The notes beneath the pieces are model-generated. The model was not told where the DNA came from. It saw nothing but the letters and a program-made list of their open reading frames with translations, and did no database searches. Shown here piece after piece: positions 1-5,753 of a stretch of 6,078 nucleotides of DNA. Location: assembly GCA_919902965.1 (NCBI GenBank), contig CAKKSJ010000171.1, forward strand, positions 1 through 6,078, given 5' to 3'. Source of the DNA: Burkholderiales bacterium. GTDB lineage: Bacteria > Pseudomonadota > Gammaproteobacteria > Burkholderiales > SG8-39. Within the stretch, counting starts at the first letter, position 1. Each line of letters begins with the position of its first letter. The position numbers were made by a program, and so were the translations under genes.

Positions 1-634
1 CGGGCTCGAGGTAGCGGAAAGCGTAGTCTTCCAGCTCCCACTTGAGCTGCCAGATGCCCAGGCGATTGGCGAGCGGCGCGTAAATGTCCAGCGTCTCCTG
101 CGCATAGGGCCGGCGCAGTTCATCGGCGGCGCGCGACATGAAGCGCAGCGTCTGGGTGCGGCTCGCGAGCCGCAGCAGGACCACGCGTATGTCTTCGACC
201 ATGGCGAGCAGCATTTTGCGCAGCACCTCGGCCTGGGAACTGTGCGCCGCGCCGCTTTGCTGTTCTGCCAGTGCACGGGTAAGCACACGCAGCCGGTTGA
301 GCTTGGCAACGCCGGCCACCAGGCTCGCGACTTCAGCGCCAAAATCGGCAGCGAGCTTGTCCTGGCTGTCGGCCAGATACTGAGGCGCGGCGAACAGCAT
401 GCCGGCGATGCGTGTCTCGGCGTCCAGGCGCAGTCCGGCCAGGGAGGCGGCAAGTCCCAGCGCATGTTCCAGCGCAGGCTCGCCGGTGCCCAGCTTCTTG
501 CCGGCGTACAGGGAGCGGGCGAATTCATAGGCAGCGCCCAGGCGGCTGGCCTCGGATTCGGGCAGGCCGGCCGTGACCGGAACGAGCGCCGGCTCGACCC
601 TATCGACGCGCGCAGTCTGCACCCCGGTATCCAT
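1..634 (-). CDS. relA: RelA, (p)ppGpp synthetase (stringent response), N-terminal 211 residues, cut by the left edge
   Basis: The visible part begins MDTGVQTARV and reads in one frame to the window edge. It matches the N-terminal pseudo-hydrolase region of long RelA/SpoT homologues. In RelA the C-terminal part, here off the window, transfers pyrophosphate from ATP to GTP/GDP on ribosomes holding uncharged tRNA. Recognisable stretches are a helix at about 138-167 (KMLLAMVEDIR, then LRLASRTQTLRFM) and YAQETLDIYAPLANRLGIWQ at about 177-196, a strongly conserved RSH segment. The hydrolase residues are gone: where SpoT-type enzymes carry an HD pair this protein reads MLFAAP (79-84), and the usual LADRLHNMRTL reads LASRTQTLRFM. 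It should therefore be a synthetase without hydrolysis activity, which is why I call RelA and not SpoT. The ATG at 634 has no Shine-Dalgarno sequence but lies 7 bases after a TATAAT box. It is divergent from mtfA. Confidence 0.93.
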   Translation of the reverse strand, partial: MDTGVQTARVDRVEPALVPVTAGLPESEASRLGAAYEFARSLYAGKKLGTGEPALEHALGLAASLAGLRLDAETRIAGMLFAAPQYLADSQDKLAADFGAEVASLVAGVAKLNRLRVLTRALAEQQSGAAHSSQAEVLRKMLLAMVEDIRVVLLRLASRTQTLRFMSRAADELRRPYAQETLDIYAPLANRLGIWQLKWELEDYAFRYLEP

Positions 635-646
635 AGGCGGATTATA
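635..646 (-). promoter_or_regulatory. Candidate relA promoter: -10 box and discriminator
   Basis: Read on the minus strand, a perfect TATAAT occupies 646 to 641, followed by the GC-rich discriminator CCGCCT (640 to 635) and then the A of the relA ATG at 634. With normal -10 to +1 spacing, transcription would begin at or within a base of the start codon, so the mRNA would be leaderless. No good -35 hexamer lies 16-18 bp upstream; a TTGTCA at 676 to 671 is 24 bp away, too far. GC-rich discriminators are a known feature of promoters repressed by (p)ppGpp in proteobacteria, so feedback on relA is possible but is inference. Confidence 0.45.
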
Positions 647-689
647 TCGCTCGCGCCAGGCGCAAGGCCGTGACAAAACGCAAATCGGC

Positions 690-701
690 GATAATTGCCC
701 G
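690..701 (+). promoter_or_regulatory. Candidate mtfA promoter: -10 box and discriminator
   Basis: GATAAT (690-695, five of six matches to TATAAT) is followed by a six-base discriminator TGCCCG and then the mtfA ATG at 702. The geometry is the same as on the relA side and again predicts a leaderless or near-leaderless transcript. A GTGACA at 670-675 matches five of six -35 positions, but the 14-bp spacer is shorter than usual, so this is a weak assignment. Confidence 0.35.
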
Positions 702-1466
702 ATGTTGGGATTTCTCAGGAATTGGCGCAGAAAACGCAGCCTGCGCCGCTCCACGCTGGATGCGGCGCTGTGGCGGCGCGTGACCGGCGCCCTGCCCTTC
801 CTGCAGGGGCTGAGCGCCGAGGAATGGCAGCGTCTGCACGATTACAGCGTGCTGTTTCTGGCAGAAAAGGAAATGCACGGTGCACGCGGCTTCACGCCCA
901 GCGACACGGTGCGCGTTTCCATCGCGGTGCAGGCCTGCCTGCCCATCCTCAATCTGGGCCTGGACGCCTATCAGGGCTGGGTGGGCATAGTCATCTACCC
1001 GGGCGAATTCAGGGTACGGCGCGAAGAAACGGACGAAACCGGCGTGGTGCACGAATACGAAGACGAACTCTCCGGGGAAGCCTGGCCCGGCGGGCCGGTG
1101 ATTCTGTCCTGGCAGGACATCAGGCTGGGCGGGGCCGGCTACAACGTGGTGATCCATGAATTCGCGCACAAACTGCACATGAGCCGTGGCGACATGGATG
1201 ACTTCCCGGCAGCTCACGCGGACATGGCGCGCGCGCAGTGGCTCGCGGCCTGGGAAGCGGCCTACGCGAGGTTCTGCGGCCAGGTCGATCGCGGCATGGA
1301 CACCGTCATTGACCCTTACGCGAGCGCGGATCCGGCGGAGTTCTTCGCCGTCCTCAGCGAAGCTTTTTTCACCCTGCCGCATGCCGTGCGTTCGACCTAT
1401 CCCGAACTCTACGGCCAGCTGGTGCTGTTCTACCGCCAGGATCCAGCGGCCCGGCTGCCAGTGTAG
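702..1466 (+). CDS. mtfA: MtfA, zinc-dependent peptidase (M90 family), Mlc titration factor homologue
   Basis: The product is a 254-residue protein, close to the roughly 265 residues of E. coli MtfA. The zinc-peptidase signature is IHEFAH, with H152 and H156 as metal ligands and E153 as the catalytic base. The third ligand is probably E213 in the conserved segment DPYASADPAEFFAVLSEAFF (204-223). The basic N-terminus (MLGFLRNWRRKRSLRR) has no signal peptide, so it is cytosolic. In enterobacteria MtfA binds the repressor Mlc/DgsA, relieving repression of glucose-PTS genes, and it has aminopeptidase activity. Whether an Mlc partner exists in this organism cannot be seen, so the regulatory role is inferred and the peptidase fold is secure. 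I chose ATG 702 because it gives the family length; the frame stays open upstream to 573, but that would overlap the 5' end of relA. There is no Shine-Dalgarno sequence before 702. The gene ends TAG and converges on the hydrolase. Confidence 0.9.
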   Translation: MLGFLRNWRRKRSLRRSTLDAALWRRVTGALPFLQGLSAEEWQRLHDYSVLFLAEKEMHGARGFTPSDTVRVSIAVQACLPILNLGLDAYQGWVGIVIYPGEFRVRREETDETGVVHEYEDELSGEAWPGGPVILSWQDIRLGGAGYNVVIHEFAHKLHMSRGDMDDFPAAHADMARAQWLAAWEAAYARFCGQVDRGMDTVIDPYASADPAEFFAVLSEAFFTLPHAVRSTYPELYGQLVLFYRQDPAARLPV

Positions 1467-1483
1467 CCGGGTCGCGAAAGCGT

Positions 1484-1502
1484 TGCGCGCTCTGCGCGCC
1501 AA
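1484..1502. repeat. Short GC-rich hairpin just after mtfA
   Basis: GCGCGC at 1485-1490 and again at 1494-1499 can pair around a TCT loop, with flanking TTG and CAA extending the stem across one bulged C. It lies 18 bases past the mtfA stop codon and abuts the larger stem-loop that follows. It has no T-run on the plus strand, so it is not a classical intrinsic terminator, although it could protect the mtfA mRNA 3' end. Confidence 0.4.
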
Positions 1503-1551
1503 CCGCGTTCTCCGAGCGGATGAAAAGCGTATCCGCCCGGAGAGCGCGGTT
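1501..1551 (+). repeat. Large palindrome A, REP/BIME-like unit
   Basis: The left arm (1501-1521) begins AACCGCGTTCTCCG and the right arm (1531-1551) is its reverse complement at 19 of 21 positions. The loop is the nine bases GAAAAGCGT. The core GCGGATGAAAAGCGTATCCG recurs in inverted orientation in palindrome B, about 90 bp on. Extragenic position between convergent genes, long imperfect arms and paired head-to-head units are typical of REP/BIME sequences, which in many gammaproteobacteria and related bacteria are moved by RAYT (TnpA-REP) transposases. No RAYT gene is in this window, so the class is inferred. It may also act as a bidirectional transcription barrier. Confidence 0.7.
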
Positions 1552-1576
1552 ATGATGAAAAGCAAGGGCGGTTTAG

Positions 1577-1593
1577 CTTGGTTTTTACCCAAG
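1577..1593. repeat. Small AT-looped hairpin between palindromes A and B
   Basis: CTTGG (1577-1581) pairs with CCAAG (1589-1593) around a TTTTTAC loop. It sits in the spacer between the two large palindromes, and the T-run is in the loop, not after the stem, so it does not fit an intrinsic terminator on either strand. The spacer also carries a third copy of GATGAAAAGC at 1554-1563. Confidence 0.4.
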
Positions 1594-1594
1594 G

Positions 1595-1641
1595 TCGTCG
1601 ATGGCGCGCGGATGCGCTTTTCATCCGCGCGCAATCGACGA
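1595..1641 (-). repeat. Large palindrome B, inverted partner of palindrome A
   Basis: The arms 1595-1614 (starting TCGTCGATGGCGCGC) and 1622-1641 pair at 19 of 20 positions around a seven-base loop, CGCTTTT. On the minus strand the core reads GCGGATGAAAAGCGCATCCG, which differs from the core of palindrome A by one base. Outside that core the stem sequence is different from palindrome A, yet it still pairs almost perfectly. A further palindrome, TCCGCGCGGA, follows at 1642-1651 and repeats part of the right arm. Taken with palindrome A this makes a head-to-head pair, the arrangement called a BIME. Confidence 0.7.
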
Positions 1642-1723
1642 TCCGCGCGGACGGGACGCCGGCCGCGCAAGCCCGTTCACTACAGCCCGATCCCGACATC
1701 CCAAGCCTGCAAACGAGTGGTGA

Positions 1724-2584
1724 TCAACCAGCCAGCAGAAAATCGCGCACGATCGCGATCTGATCGGCATGCATCAGCGTCGGCGCGTGCCCGACTTCTG
1801 GAATCTCCACCGCCTTGGCATACGGCCCGCGTCCGGCCATTTGCTCCAGGGTGTCGCGCCGCAGCAAGTCGGACTGGGCGCCGCGGATCACCAGTGTCGG
1901 GCAGCGGATCGAATCGTAGTAGTGCCACAGTTCGATATCTTTTTCGATCTTGGCTGCTTTGATGGGCACGGCGATTGCCGGGTCGTAGTGCATGCGGTAG
2001 CTGCCGTCGGGCTGCCTGCGCGTGACATGCTCGGTAAGCGTGGACCATTCCGCATCGCTGTGCGCGCCGAAGGTCGCGCTTACCAGGCGTATGTATTGCA
2101 CTGCCGCGGCGAAATCGGGAAACTGCGGCGCCATGCCGAGATACTGCCCGATGCGGGCGAGCGACACAGCGGTGATGACCGGCCCGACATCGTTCAGGAC
2201 GAGTTTCGCCACCGGCGTTTCCGCCAGGCTGGCGAGCGTCATGCCGATCAGACCGCCCATCGAGGTGCCGACCCAGTGCACGCACTCGGCGTCCGCGCGC
2301 GCGAGCAGAGTGATCATGTCAGCGACATAGGTCTCCGGCTGGTATTCCATGGGATTCTTGAGCCAGTCGCTGTGTCCGCGCCCGGGGACATCGGGACAGA
2401 TCACGCGGTATTCGCCCGCCATCGCCCGCGCAAGCCTGTCGAAATCGCGCGCGCAGCGCGCCAGACCGTGCACGCATACCAGTACCCTGCGATTGGCCGG
2501 ATCGCCCCACTCGTTATAGGCGAGCCGGTGCAATCCGCTGGCGGTGATGCACTGTAGCTTGCGCTGCCGGAATTCCTCGCTCAT
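1724..2584 (-). CDS. Alpha/beta-fold hydrolase, substrate unknown
   Basis: The 286-residue protein is a single alpha/beta-hydrolase domain without signal peptide or membrane segment, so probably cytoplasmic. In order it shows the oxyanion-hole segment VCVHGLA (37-43), the DVPGRGHSD loop (65-73), the nucleophile elbow GTSMGG with S108, a cap region at about 135-220, the acid D239 in RGAQSDLL, and the catalytic histidine H266 in EVGHAP. The triad is complete and the enzyme should be active, probably as an esterase, lipase-like enzyme or related C-C/C-X hydrolase; sequence alone does not fix the substrate. The ATG at 2584 is preferred over upstream in-frame codons because AGGGGAG lies at good spacing before it. 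It follows comEC on the same strand but has its own likely promoter in the 126-bp gap. It ends with TGA facing the repeat region. Confidence 0.88.
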   Translation of the reverse strand: MSEEFRQRKLQCITASGLHRLAYNEWGDPANRRVLVCVHGLARCARDFDRLARAMAGEYRVICPDVPGRGHSDWLKNPMEYQPETYVADMITLLARADAECVHWVGTSMGGLIGMTLASLAETPVAKLVLNDVGPVITAVSLARIGQYLGMAPQFPDFAAAVQYIRLVSATFGAHSDAEWSTLTEHVTRRQPDGSYRMHYDPAIAVPIKAAKIEKDIELWHYYDSIRCPTLVIRGAQSDLLRRDTLEQMAGRGPYAKAVEIPEVGHAPTLMHADQIAIVRDFLLAG

Positions 2585-2648
2585 CGGTGACTCCCCTGGT
2601 CGTGGGCGACGCAGTCCCGATAGGGTTCGAGCGCGCGCTGGCGCCAAA

Positions 2649-2657
2649 AGTATAACA
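2649..2657 (-). promoter_or_regulatory. Candidate extended -10 promoter for the hydrolase gene
   Basis: On the minus strand the sequence reads TGTTATACT: a TG dinucleotide at 2657-2656, one base, then TATACT at 2654 to 2649 (five of six to consensus). Extended -10 promoters can work without a good -35, and none is visible at the right distance. Transcription would start near 2642, giving a leader of about 58 bases that includes the strong AGGGGAG ribosome site. This suggests the hydrolase is not only expressed by read-through from comEC. Confidence 0.5.
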
Positions 2658-2710
2658 GGCCGAAATGCGACACCCGCCGGCAGGCATGCGCACTGCGTGT
2701 AAGCCGCATT

Positions 2711-5101
2711 TCATTGCGCATGCCAGTAGCGCTTTCTCAACTCGCGGTAGGCCTGCACGCTGATCCCCTCGCCGTCCAGGCGCACCAGCACCGCGCCGGC
2801 CTGGTCGGTGCGCAGCATCTGCGCGCCGCTGGCGCGATAGCGCTCGAGCACCTGCTCCTGCGGATGGCCGAAACGGTTGCGGTATCCGACCGGCAGCACA
2901 ACCCAGCGCGGCTGCGCTGCGGCGATGAATTCCGGCGTTGAGGAGGTACGGCTGCTATGGTGCGGCGCCAGCAGCACATCCACGCGCAACTTTCCCGGTG
3001 CGCGCGCGAGCAGCTGCTGCTCCGAACGCGCCTCTATGTCCCCGGTGAGCAGCACCGCGCCCTGGGCCGTGGCAATTCTGAGCACGCAACTGCGATCATT
3101 GGACTTGATCCGGTCGACGGCATGGCTTTCGGCCGTAGGATGCAGCAGCTCGAAATGCACGCCGTCCCAGTCCCAGGTCCGCCCGGCAGCGCAAGGCAGC
3201 CGGTATCCGCTGGCCGCGAGCCAGGCCGCGTGCGTTTGCGGAATGGACGAGTAGAAAGCTGCTACCGGCACGCCCGCGAGCACCGTAGCCGCCCCGCCCG
3301 CATGGTCGTTGTCGTCATGGTTGACGATCATCGCGTCGAGCTGCACGACGCCCGATGCGCGCAGGAAAGGCAGAATGACGCGGCTGCCGCTATCGGCATC
3401 GGGACCATAGGCTGGACCCGCGTCGTAGAGCAGGGCATGCCCCCGGGTCTGCGCGAATATGGCCAGGCCCTGGCCCACATCCAGCACCGTCACCCACAGC
3501 GCGCCTTGCGCAGGCAGGGGCGGCACCACGGTGAACATCGGCAGCAGCAGCGGCACACCCAGCCAGCGCGCCGGTACGCCGCGCGGCAGCAGCATCCATG
3601 CGGTGCCCGCCAGCGCCAGGGCCACGGTCCAGGTTTCGGGCGCGTGCTGCTGCCACACGGCTGCGGGCAACGCGGCGCACCACTGCAGCAGCCACATCTG
3701 CACCGCCATCACTGCATGCGCCAGCTGCAGTATGAAATCGAAAGGCAGCACACTGCCGGCGAGCGCCAGCGGCGTGACCACCAGACTTACCAGCGGTATC
3801 GCCATGGCATTGGCCAGCGGCGATACCAGGGACATCTGCTGGAACCAGACCAGCAGCAGCGGCGCGAGTGCCAGGGTGATCGCCCATTGCACCCGCCCCC
3901 ATTGAAGGAGGCCAGCGGCGAGCCTGCGGCCCTGCCCGGGCTCGGGCGCCTGCCCCGCGCGCAGCCGGCCCGTCGCCACATACAGAATAACCGCGACCGC
4001 ACCGAAGGACAGCCAGAAGCCGGGGGCGAGCACCGCCCAGGGATCGAGCACCAGCACCAGCAGCAGCGCGGCACAGAGCACGCGCGACACCGAACTGACG
4101 CGACCCAGCCACAGTGCCAGCGCGACGACGCCCACCATGTACAGCGTGCGCTGCGCCGGCACGGCGAATCCCGCGATCAGGCAATAGCCCAGCGCGGCGA
4201 GAAATCCCGCCAGCGCGGCAGCCTTGCGCGCAGGCAGCGCCAGCATCAGCGCGGAGGAGCGCCGCCACAACCAGTGAACCAGCGCCGCCAGCAGGCTTGC
4301 CACCATAGTCACATGCAAGCCGGAAATCGACATCAGGTGCGACACCCCGGTGCGTGCGAACAGCCGCCATTGCTGCGCATCGATGGCATTCTGGTCGCCA
4401 ATTGCCAGCGCGATCAGAATGCCCGCATAGGGGTAGCCGGTCAGCGCAGCCCAGTGGCGTTCGCGCAGGAATTCGCGAGCGCGCTGCAATAGATAGGCGG
4501 GCCGCGCTACCAGATCGTCCAGGCGCGAGCTTCCCCCCGGACGCACATAGCCGGTAGCGCCGATATCGCGCTGCATGAGCCAGGACTCGTAGTCGAAACC
4601 GTGGGGATTGATGTTGCCGTGCGGCCGCTTCAGGCGCACGCTAAAGCGCCAGCGCTCGCCGGCGCGGATGAACGCCGCATCGCGGAATTCTTCACGGCTC
4701 GCGCCGTTGTACCAGGCGAGCGCGATGCGCCGCGGCAGAAGCGCCGCCGCGGGGACGGCCTGCTCCACATCGAAATCAAAACGCACGCCGCCGTCGAAGG
4801 GCTGGGGCAAACTCGCCACCACACCGGTGAGGGCGAGGTCCACGCCTTCCCACTGTTGCGGCAGCCGCTCGGCCAGGCGCCACTGCGCCCGGGCCGCGGA
4901 ATAGAAAAATCCGGTCGCCGCAAACAATAGGGGCAGCAACAATACTGCGGCGAGCAGCGCGGCGCGGCTGTTCGCCTCGTGCAGGCGCCACCATAAAGCC
5001 AGTGCCGGCAATAGCAGCAAAGCCCAGATGAGCGGCGGCAGTTGCGGCTGCTGCTGCAACAGACAGATGCCCAGGGCAAACGCGATACTATTCGAGCGCA
5101 T
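2711..5101 (-). CDS. comEC: ComEC/Rec2, DNA-uptake channel of natural transformation
   Basis: The 796-residue inner-membrane protein has the full three-part architecture. Residues about 1-70 hold N-terminal membrane helices; about 80-190 are the soluble DUF4131/OB-like part with the conserved HGNINPHGFDYESWLMQRDIG stretch; about 220-520 are the polytopic Competence domain with MSISGLHVTM (257-266); about 535-790 are a metallo-beta-lactamase-like domain. In the last, DVGQG (541-545), YDAG (559-562), NHDDNDH (594-600), TGDI (686-689) and APHHSS (712-717) are visible. ComEC passes one DNA strand into the cytoplasm, and its hydrolase domain is proposed to degrade the other strand. The HHGS usually seen in this family reads HHSS here. 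No stop or frameshift breaks it, so the gene looks functional. I chose ATG 5101; a TTG directly upstream (5104) is an alternative with slightly better spacing to GGAA. No dedicated competence operon is visible around it. Confidence 0.95.
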   Translation of the reverse strand: MRSNSIAFALGICLLQQQPQLPPLIWALLLLPALALWWRLHEANSRAALLAAVLLLPLLFAATGFFYSAARAQWRLAERLPQQWEGVDLALTGVVASLPQPFDGGVRFDFDVEQAVPAAALLPRRIALAWYNGASREEFRDAAFIRAGERWRFSVRLKRPHGNINPHGFDYESWLMQRDIGATGYVRPGGSSRLDDLVARPAYLLQRAREFLRERHWAALTGYPYAGILIALAIGDQNAIDAQQWRLFARTGVSHLMSISGLHVTMVASLLAALVHWLWRRSSALMLALPARKAAALAGFLAALGYCLIAGFAVPAQRTLYMVGVVALALWLGRVSSVSRVLCAALLLVLVLDPWAVLAPGFWLSFGAVAVILYVATGRLRAGQAPEPGQGRRLAAGLLQWGRVQWAITLALAPLLLVWFQQMSLVSPLANAMAIPLVSLVVTPLALAGSVLPFDFILQLAHAVMAVQMWLLQWCAALPAAVWQQHAPETWTVALALAGTAWMLLPRGVPARWLGVPLLLPMFTVVPPLPAQGALWVTVLDVGQGLAIFAQTRGHALLYDAGPAYGPDADSGSRVILPFLRASGVVQLDAMIVNHDDNDHAGGAATVLAGVPVAAFYSSIPQTHAAWLAASGYRLPCAAGRTWDWDGVHFELLHPTAESHAVDRIKSNDRSCVLRIATAQGAVLLTGDIEARSEQQLLARAPGKLRVDVLLAPHHSSRTSSTPEFIAAAQPRWVVLPVGYRNRFGHPQEQVLERYRASGAQMLRTDQAGAVLVRLDGEGISVQAYRELRKRYWHAQ

Positions 5102-5155
5102 CAAAGCAGGATTCCGGCAAGGGTTCCTGGACTTAACGCCTCAAGGTGGATGCGG

Positions 5156-5199
5156 TTGAATTGCCTTACAATCACCGCTGGTTTCGGTCGCGAATTCAA
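5156..5199. repeat. 7-bp inverted repeat around a candidate promoter in the comEC/DUF2062 divergent region
   Basis: TTGAATT at 5156-5162 and AATTCAA at 5193-5199 are exact inverted copies about 30 bases apart. The second overlaps the start codon of the DUF2062 gene. The candidate -10 box TACAAT lies between them. Such spacing could suit a dimeric regulator or a DNA loop, but AT-rich half-sites this short also arise by chance, so I give it low weight. Confidence 0.25.
5167..5172 (+). promoter_or_regulatory. Candidate -10 box for the DUF2062/potassium-channel operon
   Basis: TACAAT matches five of six consensus bases and stands out as AT-rich in GC-rich surroundings. Start of transcription would be near 5179, giving a leader of about 20 bases before ATG 5199. 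No credible -35 hexamer is found 16-18 bp upstream. Confidence 0.35.
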
Positions 5200-5753
5200 T
5201 GCCACGCAAATTCTTCAGAAAGCACCTCCCCAGCCACGAAAGCGTGCGCAATCACCGGCATATCGCGCGGTTCGGCGGCTTTCTGCAGCATCCGAATCTG
5301 TGGCATCTGAACCGCCACTCGGTGGCGGGCGGCGTGGCGGTAGGCATGTTCGCAGGCCTGGTCCCCGGCCCGTTCCAGATGCTGGTCGCGGCGCCGATCG
5401 CCGTGGTGCTGCGGGTGAACCTGCCGGTGGCGCTGGTCACCACCTTCTACACCAATCCCTTCACCATAGGTCCGCTGTACGTGCTCGCCTACCTGATCGG
5501 CCGGCTGATCATCGGCGCTAACGGCACGGCGTTCCGCGCGCCTCCGGAAATGGAGTGGTCGCAGCTGGGTGCGTCGTTCAGGACTTTCATGGACTGGTCG
5601 CTGTCCCTGGGCACGCCGCTGGCGGTCGGCCTGATGGCCCTGGCGGTGATCATGGCCGCACTCGGTTACGCCTGCGTGCAGATCGGCTGGCGCGCCTACG
5701 TGATCCGTGCCTGGCGCAGGCGCGGCCAACTGCGCAGCAAACATGGCCTCTGA
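5199..5753 (+). CDS. DUF2062-family integral membrane protein, function unknown
   Basis: The 184-residue protein is recognised as a DUF2062 member by its basic N-terminus (MPRKFFRKHL), the FAGLVPGPFQ motif (51-60) and the TNPFTIGPLY motif (85-94). Hydrophobic stretches at about 42-71, 76-105 and 138-165 should span the inner membrane; the C-terminus is basic (RAWRRRGQLRSK) and probably cytoplasmic. The family is widespread in proteobacteria but its biochemical role is not established, so none is assigned. ATG 5199 is the only start that keeps the typical N-terminus; no strong Shine-Dalgarno sequence precedes it. The last 11 bases overlap the start of the downstream channel gene, which points to co-transcription and translational coupling. 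It is divergent from comEC. Confidence 0.88.
   Translation: MPRKFFRKHLPSHESVRNHRHIARFGGFLQHPNLWHLNRHSVAGGVAVGMFAGLVPGPFQMLVAAPIAVVLRVNLPVALVTTFYTNPFTIGPLYVLAYLIGRLIIGANGTAFRAPPEMEWSQLGASFRTFMDWSLSLGTPLAVGLMALAVIMAALGYACVQIGWRAYVIRAWRRRGQLRSKHGL

Noticed and set aside
1501..1551. Integron attC recombination site
   Set aside because: The ends begin AAC and finish GTT, but the required RYYYAAC and GTTRRRY core sequences are not met, the loop lacks extrahelical bases, and no integron cassette gene is present.
1501..1641. Intrinsic transcription terminators for mtfA or the hydrolase
   Set aside because: Both stems are strong, but neither is followed by a T-run on either strand. They may slow polymerase, but do not fit the classical form.
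642..1670. Long open frame of 342 codons on the minus strand opposite mtfA
   Set aside because: It is antisense to a gene with clear M90 motifs, is rich in Arg/His/Ala as expected from the reverse of GC-rich codons, and reads through the repeat region. No family features are seen.
1769..2557. Open frame of 262 codons on the plus strand opposite the hydrolase
   Set aside because: It overlaps a complete alpha/beta hydrolase with triad and ribosome site and has no recognisable domain of its own.
2671..2710. Intrinsic terminator after comEC
   Set aside because: There is a GC-rich CCCGCCGGCAGG palindrome, but it leaves no loop and no T-run follows on the minus strand.
2957..4492. Open frame of 511 codons on the plus strand inside comEC
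   Set aside because: The composition is dominated by Gln, Arg and His, the typical antisense shadow of a Leu/Ala-rich membrane protein. comEC itself is intact on the other strand.
2711..5101. DNA uptake sequences linked to ComEC
   Set aside because: No copy of the Neisseria or Pasteurellaceae uptake words and no repeated 9-12-mer were noticed in this stretch by eye.
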